DNA of 64,000 bases from an uncultured Methanoregula sp. (GCF_963677065.1 NZ_OY781872.1:677419-741418), one strand, 5' to 3'; shown: positions 26,785 to 36,244, counted from the stretch's first letter. Notes: generated by a model not told the origin, from the letters alone. Made by a program: numbers and translations.

Positions 26785-27224
26785 GATGTTGCCACCAAAA
26801 ATGCAGTACAGGATTTGTGCGGAACGGTAAATAGGTTGCCGTACCGCAGTTCCCGCAACGGGGGAATCCTTCGCACCGGGGTTCTTCGGGCAGGATCGGC
26901 CACAGGATTATCCGCCTTTTTCACTACAAGGAATATGCCCGGAGACCCGGCGTGGTCGCGATCCACCGTTGCAATCAAATCCCCGCAGCCGGACAGCAGT
27001 TTTTTCCCGAGTTGGTCGGCCGTTTTCCGGATACTTATATTGCAATAATTCCTGCATCAATGCTCAAAAAATTACAATAATGTATAAATATGTACAAAAG
27101 CCACCTTTTAATCAGATTATGTGCCGGGACACCGGGTTCACCTGCAGGACAGGACCGTTCCCCTGAAACCCGGCATACAGGGTACGCAAGCAAACCGCCG
27201 ATACGTGGATTACAGGAATAATTT
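26785..27224. other. Divergent intergenic region upstream of the trp operon
   Basis: 440 bases between the membrane protein and trpE. It is GC-rich to about 27030, then AT-rich through 27110 with the trp promoter elements. The leader of about 120 bases contains a 15-codon open frame at 27119-27166 that has no Trp codon. Longer open frames on either strand look like chance. I see no RNA gene. Confidence 0.5.
27078..27097 (+). promoter_or_regulatory. trp operon promoter with TGTATA/TGTACA boxes
   Basis: TGTATAAATA (27081-27090), a good TATA box, is followed directly by TGTACA (27091-27096). The half-sites TGTATA and TGTACA are 10 bases apart, one helical turn. TGTACA is the TRP-box sequence bound by TrpY in Methanothermobacter. 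No trpY gene is visible in this window, so control by a TrpY-like protein is inference. Confidence 0.5.
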
Positions 27225-28748
27225 ATGAAAAACGATCTTACCATCAACCTGAGTGAAGAGGAGTTCATCACCGCGGTGAAAAACCAGCCAAAACCGCTCA
27301 TTATCCCGCTCTGTGCGGAACTGCCGCTTGAAGATCTCTGCCCGCTGGACATCTTCCTTGGCACGCGGACCGGGTGCGGGTTTTTGCTCGAGTCCATGGA
27401 AGGCAGCGAGAAACTCGCCCGCTATTCGTTCATCGGCCTCGACCCGGTTTTCGTAGTATCGGTAGGATCGTCCGTGGAACTTGAAGGTGACGAGCTGTTC
27501 ACTTCCATTGCACGGGATCCTGAAGGCCGGGATCCTGTTGATCGTATCAAATCGATCCTTTCCCGGTTCCAGTATGTGAACGTGAAAGCTCCCAGGTTCT
27601 TTGGCGGGATGGTCGGATACTTTGCCTATGACTGTGTCTATTCCCTCTTCGAAAAAGTCAGAGAAGGTACTTCCAAGACGATGGCCGGGAGCGGGCCGGA
27701 TGCACGGTTCATGCTCACTAAGGACTGCATCGTCCTGGACCACCGGGACCGGATCCTCTACATCTTCTCAAGCCCGTTCCTCACGTATGAGTCGGATCTT
27801 TCCCGGGAGTATCACCGGAGTATCGATCGCATCCGGGCCCTTGCGGACCGTATCGCAACGCTTGCTGCAATCACCACGCCTGCATCAGAAACCGCTGCCG
27901 GGACCGCCAATGCCATACCTGCAATCCCTATGGGAGCACAGGAGGAGTACGAGCGGGCGGTAGAGAATATACGGGAGCACATCGCAGCCGGCGATATCTT
28001 CCAGGCCGTGCTCTCGCGAAGGATGGAATGCGAACTTTCCGGGGATCCGTTCAGGTTGTATGCGGCACTCCGGAAGATCAACCCGAGCCCGTACATGTAT
28101 TACCTGGATTTCGGCAACGAGCAGGTGATAGGGGCTAGTCCCGAGATGCTCGTCCGGGTCGAGAACCGGAGGGTGACCACCGTCCCCATTGCCGGCACAC
28201 GGCCCCGGGGCCGGACCCCAGCGGAAGATCAGGCACTGGCAGACGAGCTCCTCCGGGACGAGAAGGAGCGGGCCGAGCACACAATGCTCGTGGATCTTGC
28301 ACGAAACGATCTTGGGCGTGTCTGCCGGTTCGGGTCGGTGGACGTGACCGAGTTCATGAACATCGAGAAGTTCTCGCATGTCCAGCACATCGTCTCCACG
28401 GTTTCAGGAGTGCTCCGCGACAACCTCGACTGCTATGATGCATTCCGGTCCTGTTTCCCGGCCGGGACTGTCTCGGGGGCGCCCAAGATCCGGGCAATGC
28501 AGATCATTGGTGAGCAGGAGCAGGGACCACGGGGAATTTATGCCGGCGCCGTCGGGTACATCGGGTTTGACCGGAACCTTGATTTCGCCATCGCGATCCG
28601 GACCGTGCTTGTCAAGAACGGCCGGGCATCAGTTCAGGTCGGGGCCGGGATTGTTGCCGACTCGGTGCCGTCTTTGGAGTGGAAAGAGACCGAAAGCAAG
28701 GCAACGGCTATGATGAAGGCGTTCGAACAATCGGGGGTCTGCCCATGA
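27225..28748 (+). CDS. trpE: Anthranilate synthase component I
   Basis: The 507-residue protein converts chorismate and ammonia to anthranilate, the first step of tryptophan synthesis. The N-terminal LLES (54-57) is the conserved element of the Trp feedback site. The C-terminal chorismate-binding domain shows IKNPSPYM-like INPSPYMYYLDFG, IAGTRPRGRT, EHTMLVDLARNDLGRV and FPAGTVSGAPKIRAMQII. It is first in a seven-gene trp operon; trpG overlaps its stop by 4 bases. The GTRPRG and PAGTVSGAPK blocks favour TrpE over PabB, as does context. Confidence 0.97.
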   Translation: MKNDLTINLSEEEFITAVKNQPKPLIIPLCAELPLEDLCPLDIFLGTRTGCGFLLESMEGSEKLARYSFIGLDPVFVVSVGSSVELEGDELFTSIARDPEGRDPVDRIKSILSRFQYVNVKAPRFFGGMVGYFAYDCVYSLFEKVREGTSKTMAGSGPDARFMLTKDCIVLDHRDRILYIFSSPFLTYESDLSREYHRSIDRIRALADRIATLAAITTPASETAAGTANAIPAIPMGAQEEYERAVENIREHIAAGDIFQAVLSRRMECELSGDPFRLYAALRKINPSPYMYYLDFGNEQVIGASPEMLVRVENRRVTTVPIAGTRPRGRTPAEDQALADELLRDEKERAEHTMLVDLARNDLGRVCRFGSVDVTEFMNIEKFSHVQHIVSTVSGVLRDNLDCYDAFRSCFPAGTVSGAPKIRAMQIIGEQEQGPRGIYAGAVGYIGFDRNLDFAIAIRTVLVKNGRASVQVGAGIVADSVPSLEWKETESKATAMMKAFEQSGVCP

Positions 28749-29326
28749 AAGTACTGATAGTTGACTGCTATGACAGCTTCACCTTCAACCTGTACCAGCA
28801 GGTGGGAAAACTCGGGGGAGACCCCCGGGTACTCACCTGCGACACCCCGCTCAGCCATCTGAAGAAAGTCGCCTGCGACCGGATCATCCTCTCGCCGGGC
28901 CCCGGGACACCGGAGGATGCCGGGGTCTGCCAGGAAGTCCTGAGCACCATGAGCAGAACCATCCCGACGCTCGGGGTCTGTCTCGGCCACCAGGCCATCT
29001 GCACCGCGTTCGGGGGAGAAGTCGGGAGGGCCGGGCGCCTTATGCATGGCAAGACCTCGAAGATCCAACACGACGGGAGGGGCATCTTCTCGGGGATTGA
29101 AGACCCGTTCGTTGCAACCCGGTATCACTCCCTTGTTGCACGGGAGGATTCACTCCCGGAAGAACTGGCCGTCACTGCGAAAAGTCTCGATGACGGTTTC
29201 GTAATGGGAGTGCGGCATAAGCACTACCCCATAGAGGGCGTGCAGTTCCACCCGGAGAGTATCCTCTCCCCAGCCGGGGATCGGATTATAGCGAATTTCC
29301 TCGCAGGGCCGGGGGTTGCACGATGA
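28745..29326 (+). CDS. trpG: Anthranilate synthase component II (glutamine amidotransferase)
   Basis: A 193-residue class I glutaminase that feeds ammonia to TrpE. The triad is visible: Cys79 in GVCLGHQ, His169 and Glu171 in [16 protein letters not shown] and [12 protein letters not shown] are family blocks. Start ATG at 28745 overlaps trpE (ATGA); the frame is open further upstream inside trpE but that extension is not homologous. Confidence 0.97.
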   Translation: MKVLIVDCYDSFTFNLYQQVGKLGGDPRVLTCDTPLSHLKKVACDRIILSPGPGTPEDAGVCQEVLSTMSRTIPTLGVCLGHQAICTAFGGEVGRAGRLMHGKTSKIQHDGRGIFSGIEDPFVATRYHSLVAREDSLPEELAVTAKSLDDGFVMGVRHKHYPIEGVQFHPESILSPAGDRIIANFLAGPGVAR

Positions 29327-30342
29327 TGCTGAAAAACGCCATAGGAAAACTCGTGGACCGGGAAGATCTCACGGGAACAGAGGCAGGCGAGATCATGGGA
29401 ACCATCATGGAGGGGAACGCCTCGCAGGCCCAGATAGGGGCATTCCTTACGGCACTCAGGCTCAAGGGCGAGACACCGGAAGAGATCGCCGCATTCGCAA
29501 CCGTCATGCGGAGATATGCAGTAACCATAAAACCGGTGACCCGGCATATGCTGGTGGATACCTGCGGGACCGGTGGCGACAGGGCCGGGACGTTCAACAT
29601 CAGTACAACTGCAGCATTTGTTGCAGCAGGAGCCGGAGTCCCTGTGGTCAAGCACGGGAACCGGAGCGTGTCGAGCAGGTGCGGTTCCGCCGACGTCCTG
29701 GCTGCGCTCGGCGTCAATCTCTCGGTAGATCCAAAGGAGCAGGCCCGTATCGTGGAACAGGCAGGAATAGCATTCCTGTTTGCCCCGCAGCATCACCCGG
29801 CCATGCGCCATGTGATGGCTGCCCGGCAGGAGATCGGGTGCCGGACGGTCTTCAACATCCTCGGGCCCCTCACGAACCCCGGCTGCGCGGAGGCGCAGGT
29901 TCTCGGGGTCTATGACGAGTCCCTGACCAGGACCATGGCAGAGGTGCTCCGGCTCCTCGGGCTCTCCCGCGCCATGGTGGTTCACGGGAGCGGACTCGAT
30001 GAGATCACGACAACCGGTGAAACCACCGTGTCGGAGCTGTATCGCGGGATTATCCGCAGTTACACGATCAACCCGGACACCTACGGGATAGCCAGGGCAG
30101 GACTTGCAGATCTCGCCGGTGGAGATGCAGAGACCAATGCACGGATCACCCGCGAGATCCTCAGCGGGGAGAAAGGGGCCGGGCGCGATATCGTCCTGAT
30201 GAATGCCGGAGCTGCCATCTACGTTGGCGGCGGGGCCGGAGATCTTCGCGAGGGAATCATCCGGGCTGCCGGGTCCATTGACTCCGGCAATGCCCGGGCA
30301 CGGCTCGATGCACTGATTGAAGCAACCCGGGAGGCAGCATGA
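29323..30342 (+). CDS. trpD: Anthranilate phosphoribosyltransferase
   Basis: A 339-residue enzyme that joins anthranilate to PRPP. Signature blocks are [18 protein letters not shown] (PRPP-binding glycine loop), [17 protein letters not shown] and a [12 protein letters not shown] stretch. Start ATG overlaps trpG by 4 bases and its stop overlaps trpC by 4 bases. Full length and intact. Confidence 0.97.
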   Translation: MMLKNAIGKLVDREDLTGTEAGEIMGTIMEGNASQAQIGAFLTALRLKGETPEEIAAFATVMRRYAVTIKPVTRHMLVDTCGTGGDRAGTFNISTTAAFVAAGAGVPVVKHGNRSVSSRCGSADVLAALGVNLSVDPKEQARIVEQAGIAFLFAPQHHPAMRHVMAARQEIGCRTVFNILGPLTNPGCAEAQVLGVYDESLTRTMAEVLRLLGLSRAMVVHGSGLDEITTTGETTVSELYRGIIRSYTINPDTYGIARAGLADLAGGDAETNARITREILSGEKGAGRDIVLMNAGAAIYVGGGAGDLREGIIRAAGSIDSGNARARLDALIEATREAA

Positions 30343-31094
30343 TCCTCGACGAGATTGTCCGGCGAACGGAAAAGCGCATTGCACATCTCCCGGAAACGTT
30401 TCCGGAGCCTTCGGCACGCCCGAAATCAAGCCTGGCCGGTGCCATCCGGGGCAGGAACGGGAAGAACGCCGTGATTGCCGAGATCAAATGCGCCTCCCCG
30501 AGCAACGGGGTCATCCGGCGGAACATTGACATGGCGATGATGGCGGGGGTTTTAAAAGACGGTGGATGCACGGCTATCTCCGTCCTGACCGAACCCTACT
30601 TCTTCGGGGGGACCGGGGGGGATATCGCCCGCGTGAAGAGTGCCGTCAGCGTGCCGGTGTTGAGGAAGGACTTCATCATCGACGAGCGGCAGATCGCCGA
30701 ATCGCGGGCGCTCGGGGCCGACGCAGTCCTCCTCATCGCGGCAGTGCTCGGGAACCGGCTCCCGGCGTTTGTCGATCTCGCACGGGAATACGGCCTTGAA
30801 CCGCTCGTGGAAACCCATACCATGGAAGAAGTGGATGCTGCACTTTCAACGGAAGCGGAGCTTATCGGGATCAACAATCGCAATCTTGCAACGATGACCA
30901 TAGACCGGTCCACGACACGGCTCCTCTCGGGACAGGTCCGGGACGAGGGCAGGCTCGTTATCTCCGAGAGCGGGATGCGGTCCGCGGACGATGTGCGCGA
31001 ACTCAAGACGTACTGCGACGCATTCCTGATCGGTTCGTCCATCATGGCAAGCGAGTACCCGAGAAAGAAACTGGAGGAGTTTGTATGCGCATAA
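30339..31094 (+). CDS. trpC: Indole-3-glycerol-phosphate synthase
   Basis: A 251-residue TIM barrel that closes the indole ring. [12 protein letters not shown] carries the catalytic Glu-Lys pair, [13 protein letters not shown] the second Lys region, and [21 protein letters not shown] and VISESGM the C-terminal phosphate-binding motifs. It overlaps trpD by 4 bases and trpF by 10 bases. Confidence 0.97.
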   Translation: MILDEIVRRTEKRIAHLPETFPEPSARPKSSLAGAIRGRNGKNAVIAEIKCASPSNGVIRRNIDMAMMAGVLKDGGCTAISVLTEPYFFGGTGGDIARVKSAVSVPVLRKDFIIDERQIAESRALGADAVLLIAAVLGNRLPAFVDLAREYGLEPLVETHTMEEVDAALSTEAELIGINNRNLATMTIDRSTTRLLSGQVRDEGRLVISESGMRSADDVRELKTYCDAFLIGSSIMASEYPRKKLEEFVCA

Positions 31095-31666
31095 AGATCT
31101 GCGGGATCACCCGCCCGGAGGATGCAAAGCTTGCCGAAGAATTCGGGGCCGACGCCATCGGCGTTGTGCTCTGCTCGGACTCCCCCCGGTCGGTCTCACC
31201 CGAACGGGCGCAGGAGATATTCGGGGCAGTAGGCCCGTTTGTGGCAACAGTGGCCGTCACCCATACCCGGTCCCGGGAAGATCTGGACACAATCTTCGCC
31301 ATCCACCCGCATGCAGTCCAACTCTTCCACCCGTTCGTGTTCGGGACAAAACCCGGCCCCCGCATCATCCGGGCGATCGGACCATCCGATCCATTGCCCG
31401 AAGACTGCAGCGCCATAATCGTGGACGAGAGTCACGGGAAGGGAAGAACGGTGGATCTCTCCCACGCCCGGGGCGTTGTGGAGCGCGCGAAGGTTCCGGT
31501 CATCCTCGCCGGGGGGCTGACACCGGAGAACGTGGGCCGGGCCATTGCTGAGGTCCGGCCATATGCCGTGGACGTGGCAACCGGCGTGGAATCGTCGATC
31601 GGGATAAAGGACAAACAGAAGATGCAGGCATTCATCAGGGAGAGCAGGAGGATACAACATGACTAG
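31085..31666 (+). CDS. trpF: Phosphoribosylanthranilate isomerase
   Basis: The 193-residue TIM-barrel isomerase begins [23 protein letters not shown], with the catalytic Cys in KICG and the general acid in [16 protein letters not shown] and [15 protein letters not shown] are the phosphate-binding end motifs. It overlaps both neighbours (10 bases with trpC, 8 with trpB). Confidence 0.96.
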   Translation: MRIKICGITRPEDAKLAEEFGADAIGVVLCSDSPRSVSPERAQEIFGAVGPFVATVAVTHTRSREDLDTIFAIHPHAVQLFHPFVFGTKPGPRIIRAIGPSDPLPEDCSAIIVDESHGKGRTVDLSHARGVVERAKVPVILAGGLTPENVGRAIAEVRPYAVDVATGVESSIGIKDKQKMQAFIRESRRIQHD

Positions 31667-32837
31667 TTCAAAGAAGGGACGGTTCGGGATCTACGGCGGC
31701 CAGTACGTGCCGGAGACGATGATGAACGCACTGCAGGAACTGGAAACTGCGTACGAGAAGATCCGCACTGATCCGGCATTTGTCCGGAACCTTGCGGCAT
31801 ACCAGAAGGAATACGCCGGGCGGGAGACGCCGCTGACGTTCTGCGCCAATATCTCGCAGGAGCTCGGGTGCAAGGTGTACCTGAAACGCGAGGATCTCGT
31901 ACACGGGGGTTCCCATAAGCTCAACAACACCCTCGGCCAGGCACTGCTTGCAAAGCACATGGGAAAGAAGAGGCTGATCGCTGAGACCGGCGCCGGCCAG
32001 CACGGGGTTGCAACCGCTATCGTCGGGGCAGCGCTCGGCCTGCCGGTGGAAGTGTACATGGGCGAGATCGACACAAAGAGGCAGGCTCTCAACGTCTTCC
32101 GGATGGAGCTGATGGGTGCAAAAGTCATTCCGGTGAAGTCCGGCTCCCGCACGCTCAAGGATGCAACGAGCGAGGCCTTCCGGGACTGGGTGGCAAACGT
32201 GCGGGACACGTATTACCTGATAGGTTCCGTCGTGGGACCGCACCCGTATCCCGGCATGGTGCGGGATTTCCAGTCGGTGATCGGAAAGGAAACCCGCGAA
32301 CAGGTGATGAAAAAGGAAGGCCGCCTGCCGGACTGCATCGTTGCCTGCGTTGGCGGAGGCTCGAATGCAATCGGCATCTTCCACCCGTTCCTTGACGACG
32401 ACGTTGAACTGGTAGGCGTAGAAGCAGGGGGGAAGGGGATCGAGACCGGTGAACACAGCGCAACGCTCTGCGCCGGCGAGGCCGGCGTCCTGCACGGGGC
32501 TTTCTCGTACCTGCTCCAGGACAGGGACGGCCAGGTTCTGCCCACGCACAGCATCTCCGCCGGCCTCGATTACCCGGGAGTCGGGCCCGAGCATGCAATG
32601 CTCAGGGATGAACAGCGGGTAACCTATGCCGCGGTGAACGATGCAGACGTGATCGATGCCTTCCGGTTCCTCTCGAAAAAGGAGGGTATCATCCCGGCGC
32701 TCGAATCCGCTCATGCGGTCGCTTATGTCATGAAACAGAAGGACCGTTTCGACCGGGACGACATCGTCATAATCAACCTCTCGGGACGCGGGGACAAGGA
32801 TGTGGCGGAGATCGCAAAACTGCAGGAGGCCTGCTGA
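31659..32837 (+). CDS. trpB: Tryptophan synthase beta chain
   Basis: A 392-residue PLP enzyme that condenses indole with serine. HGGSHKLNN carries the PLP lysine (Lys87); GAGQHGVA and [10 protein letters not shown] bind the cofactor phosphate. [12 protein letters not shown] at the N-terminus and the length identify the TrpB1 type that partners TrpA, not the stand-alone TrpB2. Its stop shares a base with the trpA start (TGATG). Confidence 0.97.
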   Translation: MTSSKKGRFGIYGGQYVPETMMNALQELETAYEKIRTDPAFVRNLAAYQKEYAGRETPLTFCANISQELGCKVYLKREDLVHGGSHKLNNTLGQALLAKHMGKKRLIAETGAGQHGVATAIVGAALGLPVEVYMGEIDTKRQALNVFRMELMGAKVIPVKSGSRTLKDATSEAFRDWVANVRDTYYLIGSVVGPHPYPGMVRDFQSVIGKETREQVMKKEGRLPDCIVACVGGGSNAIGIFHPFLDDDVELVGVEAGGKGIETGEHSATLCAGEAGVLHGAFSYLLQDRDGQVLPTHSISAGLDYPGVGPEHAMLRDEQRVTYAAVNDADVIDAFRFLSKKEGIIPALESAHAVAYVMKQKDRFDRDDIVIINLSGRGDKDVAEIAKLQEAC

Positions 32838-33643
32838 TGGGAAGAATCGCCGACACATTCCGGAACCGTGATTCGCCGGCATTCATCGGGTTCACCGTTG
32901 CAGGCGATCCTGACCGGGAGACCTGCATCCGGGCGGCCCGGGCCCTGATTGACGGGGGTACGGATATCCTCGAACTCGGGGTCCCGTTCTCGGACCCGGT
33001 GGCCGACGGTCCGACCATCCAGAAGGCCGACGAGCGGGCCCTTGCATCGGGAACTACGCCCGATACGGTCTTCTCGATCGTCCGGGAGCTGCGCAAAACC
33101 TCCGAGGTCCCGATCGTCTTCCTGACCTATTACAATACGGTTTACCGGAGAGGAATCCGGGAGTTCTACCGCGAAGCCCGGGAGGCAGGAGTTGACGGTA
33201 TCCTGATCGCTGATATGCCCTACGAGGAGTCGGACGAAGTCACTGAGGCTGCAACCGAATATGGTATCGATCCCATCATGCTCATCACACAGACTACGAC
33301 GGATGCACGGATCAAAAAGATCGTATCGCGGGCCCGGGGGTATCTCTACCTTGTGGCAGTTCTCGGGGTGACCGGGGCGAGGGCAACGGTGTCCGATGAG
33401 GCACTCGATCTCCTGCGCCGCGTGCGCCGGCATACGGATCTCCCCCTCGCTCTGGGTTTTGGGATCTCCCAGCCGGACCATGCGAAGACCTGTGCAGAAC
33501 AGGGTGCCGACGGGGTTATTGTCGGCAGCGCCATCGTCGATATCGTGGGAAGCCGGAAGGATAATCCGTCCGGGATGGAAGAGGCGCTCAGGGAATATGT
33601 AGCCCGCATGAAAACGGCAATGATTTCCGCCGGCCGGAAATAA
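32837..33643 (+). CDS. trpA: Tryptophan synthase alpha chain
   Basis: A 268-residue TIM barrel that cleaves indole-3-glycerol phosphate. ELGVPFSDPVADGPTIQKA carries both catalytic acids (Glu46 and Asp57). LITQTTTDARI, GVTGARATVSD and LGFGISQPDHA are standard. It is the last gene of trpEGDCFBA and a T-run follows 17 bases after its stop. Confidence 0.97.
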   Translation: MGRIADTFRNRDSPAFIGFTVAGDPDRETCIRAARALIDGGTDILELGVPFSDPVADGPTIQKADERALASGTTPDTVFSIVRELRKTSEVPIVFLTYYNTVYRRGIREFYREAREAGVDGILIADMPYEESDEVTEAATEYGIDPIMLITQTTTDARIKKIVSRARGYLYLVAVLGVTGARATVSDEALDLLRRVRRHTDLPLALGFGISQPDHAKTCAEQGADGVIVGSAIVDIVGSRKDNPSGMEEALREYVARMKTAMISAGRK

Positions 33644-33659
33644 AGTCAATCCCGCTCCC

Positions 33660-33665
33660 TTTTTT
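33660..33665 (+). terminator. T-run terminator after trp operon
   Basis: Six T preceded by CCGCTCCC, shortly after the trpA stop. Confidence 0.4.
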
Positions 33666-33699
33666 ATGAAAGACTGCCCAATCGTATCCTGATACGATC

Positions 33700-34281
33700 A
33701 TGATGTCAAAACAGAGTATCATCATTCTCCTGGCAGCCTGCGTTGTTGCAGCCCTGCTCATATCCGGATGTACCCAGTCAGCCACGCCAGCACCTGCCGC
33801 AACGGCAGCTCCCACCGCTGCACCAACAGCGGTTGCAGCAGCAACAACCGCGGCTGCAGCGCCCGGTGCAGCCGGCATGGCAAACCCCGCATCGGTCAAC
33901 TGCGGAAAGGTCGGAGGACAGACCGAGATCAAGACTGCCGCTGATGGCGGCCAGTACGGCATGTGCACCTTCACCAACGGGACTTCCTGCGAGGAATGGG
34001 CACTCTACCGTGGCGAAGGCTGCAAGGCGAACGTATCGGTAGCAGCAACAACCGCTGCAGCAACTCCCGTTTCCGGTTCAGTCGGCATGGCAAACCCCGC
34101 ATCCGTCAACTGCGGAACGGTTGGCGGCAAGACCGAGATCAAGACTGCCGCCGATGGCAGCCAGTACGGCATGTGCACCTTCACAAACGGGACTTCCTGC
34201 GAGGAGTGGGCACTCTTCCGCGGTGAAGGCTGCAAGGCAAACGTCTCGGTAGCAACAACAACCGCTGCCCCGGCAAAGTAA
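33700..34281 (+). CDS. Lipoprotein-like protein with two DUF333 domains
   Basis: A 193-residue exported protein. A hydrophobic signal ends in the lipobox LLISGC (Cys24), followed by an Ala/Thr/Pro linker and two near-identical DUF333 units: GMANPASVNCG at residue 59 and again at residue 129, each with CTFTNGTSCEEWAL and GEGCKAN. Each unit has four Cys that could form disulfides. The two units arise from a 210-base direct repeat. DUF333 occurs in extracytoplasmic proteins of unknown role. Confidence 0.85.
   Translation: MMSKQSIIILLAACVVAALLISGCTQSATPAPAATAAPTAAPTAVAAATTAAAAPGAAGMANPASVNCGKVGGQTEIKTAADGGQYGMCTFTNGTSCEEWALYRGEGCKANVSVAATTAAATPVSGSVGMANPASVNCGTVGGKTEIKTAADGSQYGMCTFTNGTSCEEWALFRGEGCKANVSVATTTAAPAK
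33874..34270 (+). repeat. Tandem 210-base coding repeat
   Basis: Two direct copies beginning at 33874 and 34084, nearly identical over about 180 bases each, including the Ala/Thr linker. They encode the two DUF333 domains. The low divergence, including at third positions, points to a recent duplication or gene conversion. Confidence 0.85.
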
Positions 34282-34291
34282 ATCTCATTCC

Positions 34292-34297
34292 TTTTTT
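34292..34297 (+). terminator. T-run terminator after the DUF333 gene
   Basis: Six T following CTCATTCC, eleven bases after the stop codon and before the convergent arsR gene. Confidence 0.4.
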
Positions 34298-34332
34298 GAT
34301 CCGTACGGATCATCAGTCCCGTTCCCACAGGT

Positions 34333-34716
34333 TCAGAGATATTTCCTTCCAGCGGGCGTGATGCTGTAGATGATCCAGTTGCCCTGGTATTCGCCCTCAA
34401 TGAGACCGCTCTCCTTGAGGATCGTAAGATGATAGGATAGCCGGGAATCCGCAATGCGCATGAAACGGTTGATGATACAGACGCAGAGCGGCTGGTCTTT
34501 TACCAGGTGCAGGATCGTGAGCCGGAGGGGATCGGAAAGGGCATGGAAGACCCTGCTTTGAGCATCAAGATCCCCTCCTGAGGGAATGCCGGAGGACAGT
34601 GCTTCAAAGCCTCCGAGGCGTTCCAGCTCTTTTCGGACCTGCTCCGGGACAGCAGCCTCGCGTTTCCCGCCTTTCAAAAGAGTGTCTCCGCAACATGAGG
34701 TCCTGGCACGAGTCAT
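34333..34716 (-). CDS. arsR: ArsR/SmtB-family metalloregulator
   Basis: A 127-residue winged-helix repressor. FHALSDPLRLTILHLV starts the fold, and CVC within DQPLCVCIINRF (Cys78, Cys80) is the arsenite/antimonite-sensing motif at the start of the DNA-binding region. SRLSYHLTILKESGLI is the recognition helix. Cys8 and Cys9 near the N-terminus could add a third thiol ligand. The frame is open far upstream, but the ATG at 34716 begins a normal-length ArsR. It is divergent from cupin-hgcA-hgcB-arsC, and an inverted repeat covers its start codon, predicting autoregulation and control of the mercury-methylation genes. Confidence 0.92.
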   Translation of the reverse strand: MTRARTSCCGDTLLKGGKREAAVPEQVRKELERLGGFEALSSGIPSGGDLDAQSRVFHALSDPLRLTILHLVKDQPLCVCIINRFMRIADSRLSYHLTILKESGLIEGEYQGNWIIYSITPAGRKYL

Positions 34717-34735
34717 TTCAAAATTATATGAAATG
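34714..34735. promoter_or_regulatory. Candidate ArsR operator 1
   Basis: CATTTCA, eight AT-rich bases, TGAAATG: a perfect inverted repeat with 7-base arms. It covers the arsR start codon, so binding would repress arsR itself. Confidence 0.65.
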
Positions 34736-34740
34736 CAAAG

Positions 34741-34750
34741 GTATATAATC
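34741..34750 (+). promoter_or_regulatory. TATA box of the cupin-hgcAB-arsC unit
   Basis: GTATATAATC lies between the two inverted repeats. Transcription should start near 34770, within operator 2, and the cupin ATG is at 34793. Confidence 0.55.
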
Positions 34751-34767
34751 ATCGCACGCACAGGTTG

Positions 34768-34785
34768 TTTCAATAAAATTTGAAA
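34768..34785. promoter_or_regulatory. Candidate ArsR operator 2
   Basis: TTTCA, eight bases, TGAAA: the same half-sites and spacing as operator 1. It overlaps the predicted transcription start of the cupin-hgc unit, the position expected for repression. Confidence 0.65.
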
Positions 34786-34792
34786 TGATGAG

Positions 34793-35164
34793 ATGACCAT
34801 GACCCACCAGACAGTAACCCTCATGAACCAGGTTCGCAACACCGACACGCTGGCCTGGAACCCGCACCCGAAATTTCCCGGTGTTGCCCTCAGGCATCTG
34901 GTCACCGGCAGCGACACCGGGGGCCGTCTCTCCCTGCACCACGTCAAAATCGAGCCCGGCTGCGAGATCGGCGACCACACCCATGCAGGGATGGTGGAGA
35001 TCCATGATGTGATCGCAGGAAACGGAACCTGCGTTCTTGAAGGAAAGGAGATCCGGTATGCCCCGGGCTCGATGGGGGTCATGCCGGCCGATCTGGTGCA
35101 CCGGGTCACTGCCGGGAGCGCGGGGCTCCTGCTGCTTGCCACATTCTCACCACCGCTCGTATAA
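34793..35164 (+). CDS. Cupin-domain protein linked to hgcAB
   Basis: A 123-residue single cupin. Metal-binding residues of the first motif are in GDHTHAGMVEIHDV (His62, His64, Glu69), and the second motif supplies His103 in ADLVHRV. The start at 34793 is 43 bases after a TATA box controlled by candidate ArsR operators. Only 12 bases separate it from hgcA. Small cupins of this type often bind metals, act on small molecules or sense ligands. A link to mercury or arsenic chemistry is inferred from context only. Confidence 0.85.
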   Translation: MTMTHQTVTLMNQVRNTDTLAWNPHPKFPGVALRHLVTGSDTGGRLSLHHVKIEPGCEIGDHTHAGMVEIHDVIAGNGTCVLEGKEIRYAPGSMGVMPADLVHRVTAGSAGLLLLATFSPPLV

Positions 35165-35176
35165 AAGAGAGATACC

Positions 35177-36244
35177 ATGGATGCAAAAAAACAACAGACT
35201 GCCTGCGGCGGTTCAGCGGGCACTTCATCACCGGTTTGCGCCTGTACGGGGAATACAACCCCGTCCCGGGAGATCCGCCCGGCAACCAGCACCATAACAT
35301 TTGCCGACAGGTTCGATCACTTCCTCGCCCGCTGGGCAATCAGGAGAGGGAACCACCGGGTGGAACCCGGCCTGTACCGGCTTGGCAACCCGACAACGGA
35401 TTCACCGGTCTTTGCCTCGGCAAACTATACCCTGAGTTTCGATGCCCTGAGATCCGCACTCAGCGGTGTGGATGGTTATATTCTCGTTCTCGATACAAAG
35501 GGGATCAATGTCTGGTGCGCTGCAGGCAAAGGCACCTTTGGCACCGAAGAGCTCGTGCGGCAGATTGCCGGCACCGGTCTTGCAGATATCGTCAGTCATA
35601 AGAAGATCATTCTTCCCCAGCTGGGGGCACCCGGGGTATCCTGGCCGGAAGTCATGAAAAGGACAGGTTTCCGGGTTGAGTACGGCCCGGTCCGGGCATG
35701 CGATCTTCCGGAGTACCTGAAATCGCATACGGCAACACCGGCAATGCGCCGGGTAACGTTCCCTCTTTGGGATCGCATGGTGTTGATCCCCGTGGAACTC
35801 ACCCACGTTGCCCTCCCGACAATTGTAGCAGCACTTGCACTCTGGTTCCTTGCAGGACCCGTGGCGGGGCTTGCCGCCGTAGCCGCGGTTATTGCAGGAA
35901 CGGTCCTCTTCCCCATCCTGCTCCCCGTCCTGCCCACGCATGACTTCTCCACCAAAGGCCTCCTCCTCGGGCTCCTTGCCGCGCTCCCGTTTGCGTTCCT
36001 CTGGGGCGGGGCGGTTGCTCTTCCCGTATGGGCACGGGCAGCCGGGGCGATAACCCCGCTCCTCATCGTGCCGGCCGTTACCGCGTACCTTGCACTCAAC
36101 TTCACGGGATCGACAACGTTCACATCCAGGACAGGGGTGAAAAAAGAGATATTCCGGTATATCCCGGTCATGGTATGCATGGCGGTTGCAGGTGTTGCTC
36201 TCGGGATCCTGCTGGGCGCAGGCCGGCTGCTGGGGTGGATCTGA
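35177..36244 (+). CDS. hgcA: Mercury methylation corrinoid protein HgcA
   Basis: A 355-residue protein with the defining cap-helix motif NVWCAAGKGTFGT; Cys114 is the expected lower-axial ligand of the corrinoid cobalt. Residues about 65-200 form the CFeSP-like corrinoid domain (ANYTLSFDALRSAL, GVDGYILVLDTKGI, IILPQLGAPGVSWPEV, YGPVRACDLPEYL). Residues about 213-350 hold five hydrophobic membrane segments, the known HgcA layout. HgcA transfers a methyl group to Hg(II). The N-terminus has four extra Cys/Thr-rich residues runs (TACGG, VCACTG) of unknown use. hgcB starts on its stop codon (ATGA-like TGATG overlap). Confidence 0.96.
   Translation: MDAKKQQTACGGSAGTSSPVCACTGNTTPSREIRPATSTITFADRFDHFLARWAIRRGNHRVEPGLYRLGNPTTDSPVFASANYTLSFDALRSALSGVDGYILVLDTKGINVWCAAGKGTFGTEELVRQIAGTGLADIVSHKKIILPQLGAPGVSWPEVMKRTGFRVEYGPVRACDLPEYLKSHTATPAMRRVTFPLWDRMVLIPVELTHVALPTIVAALALWFLAGPVAGLAAVAAVIAGTVLFPILLPVLPTHDFSTKGLLLGLLAALPFAFLWGGAVALPVWARAAGAITPLLIVPAVTAYLALNFTGSTTFTSRTGVKKEIFRYIPVMVCMAVAGVALGILLGAGRLLGWI

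Noticed and set aside
27119-27166. 15-codon open frame in the trp leader as an attenuator peptide
   Set aside because: It contains no Trp codon and no terminator hairpin follows, so attenuation by a leader peptide is not supported.
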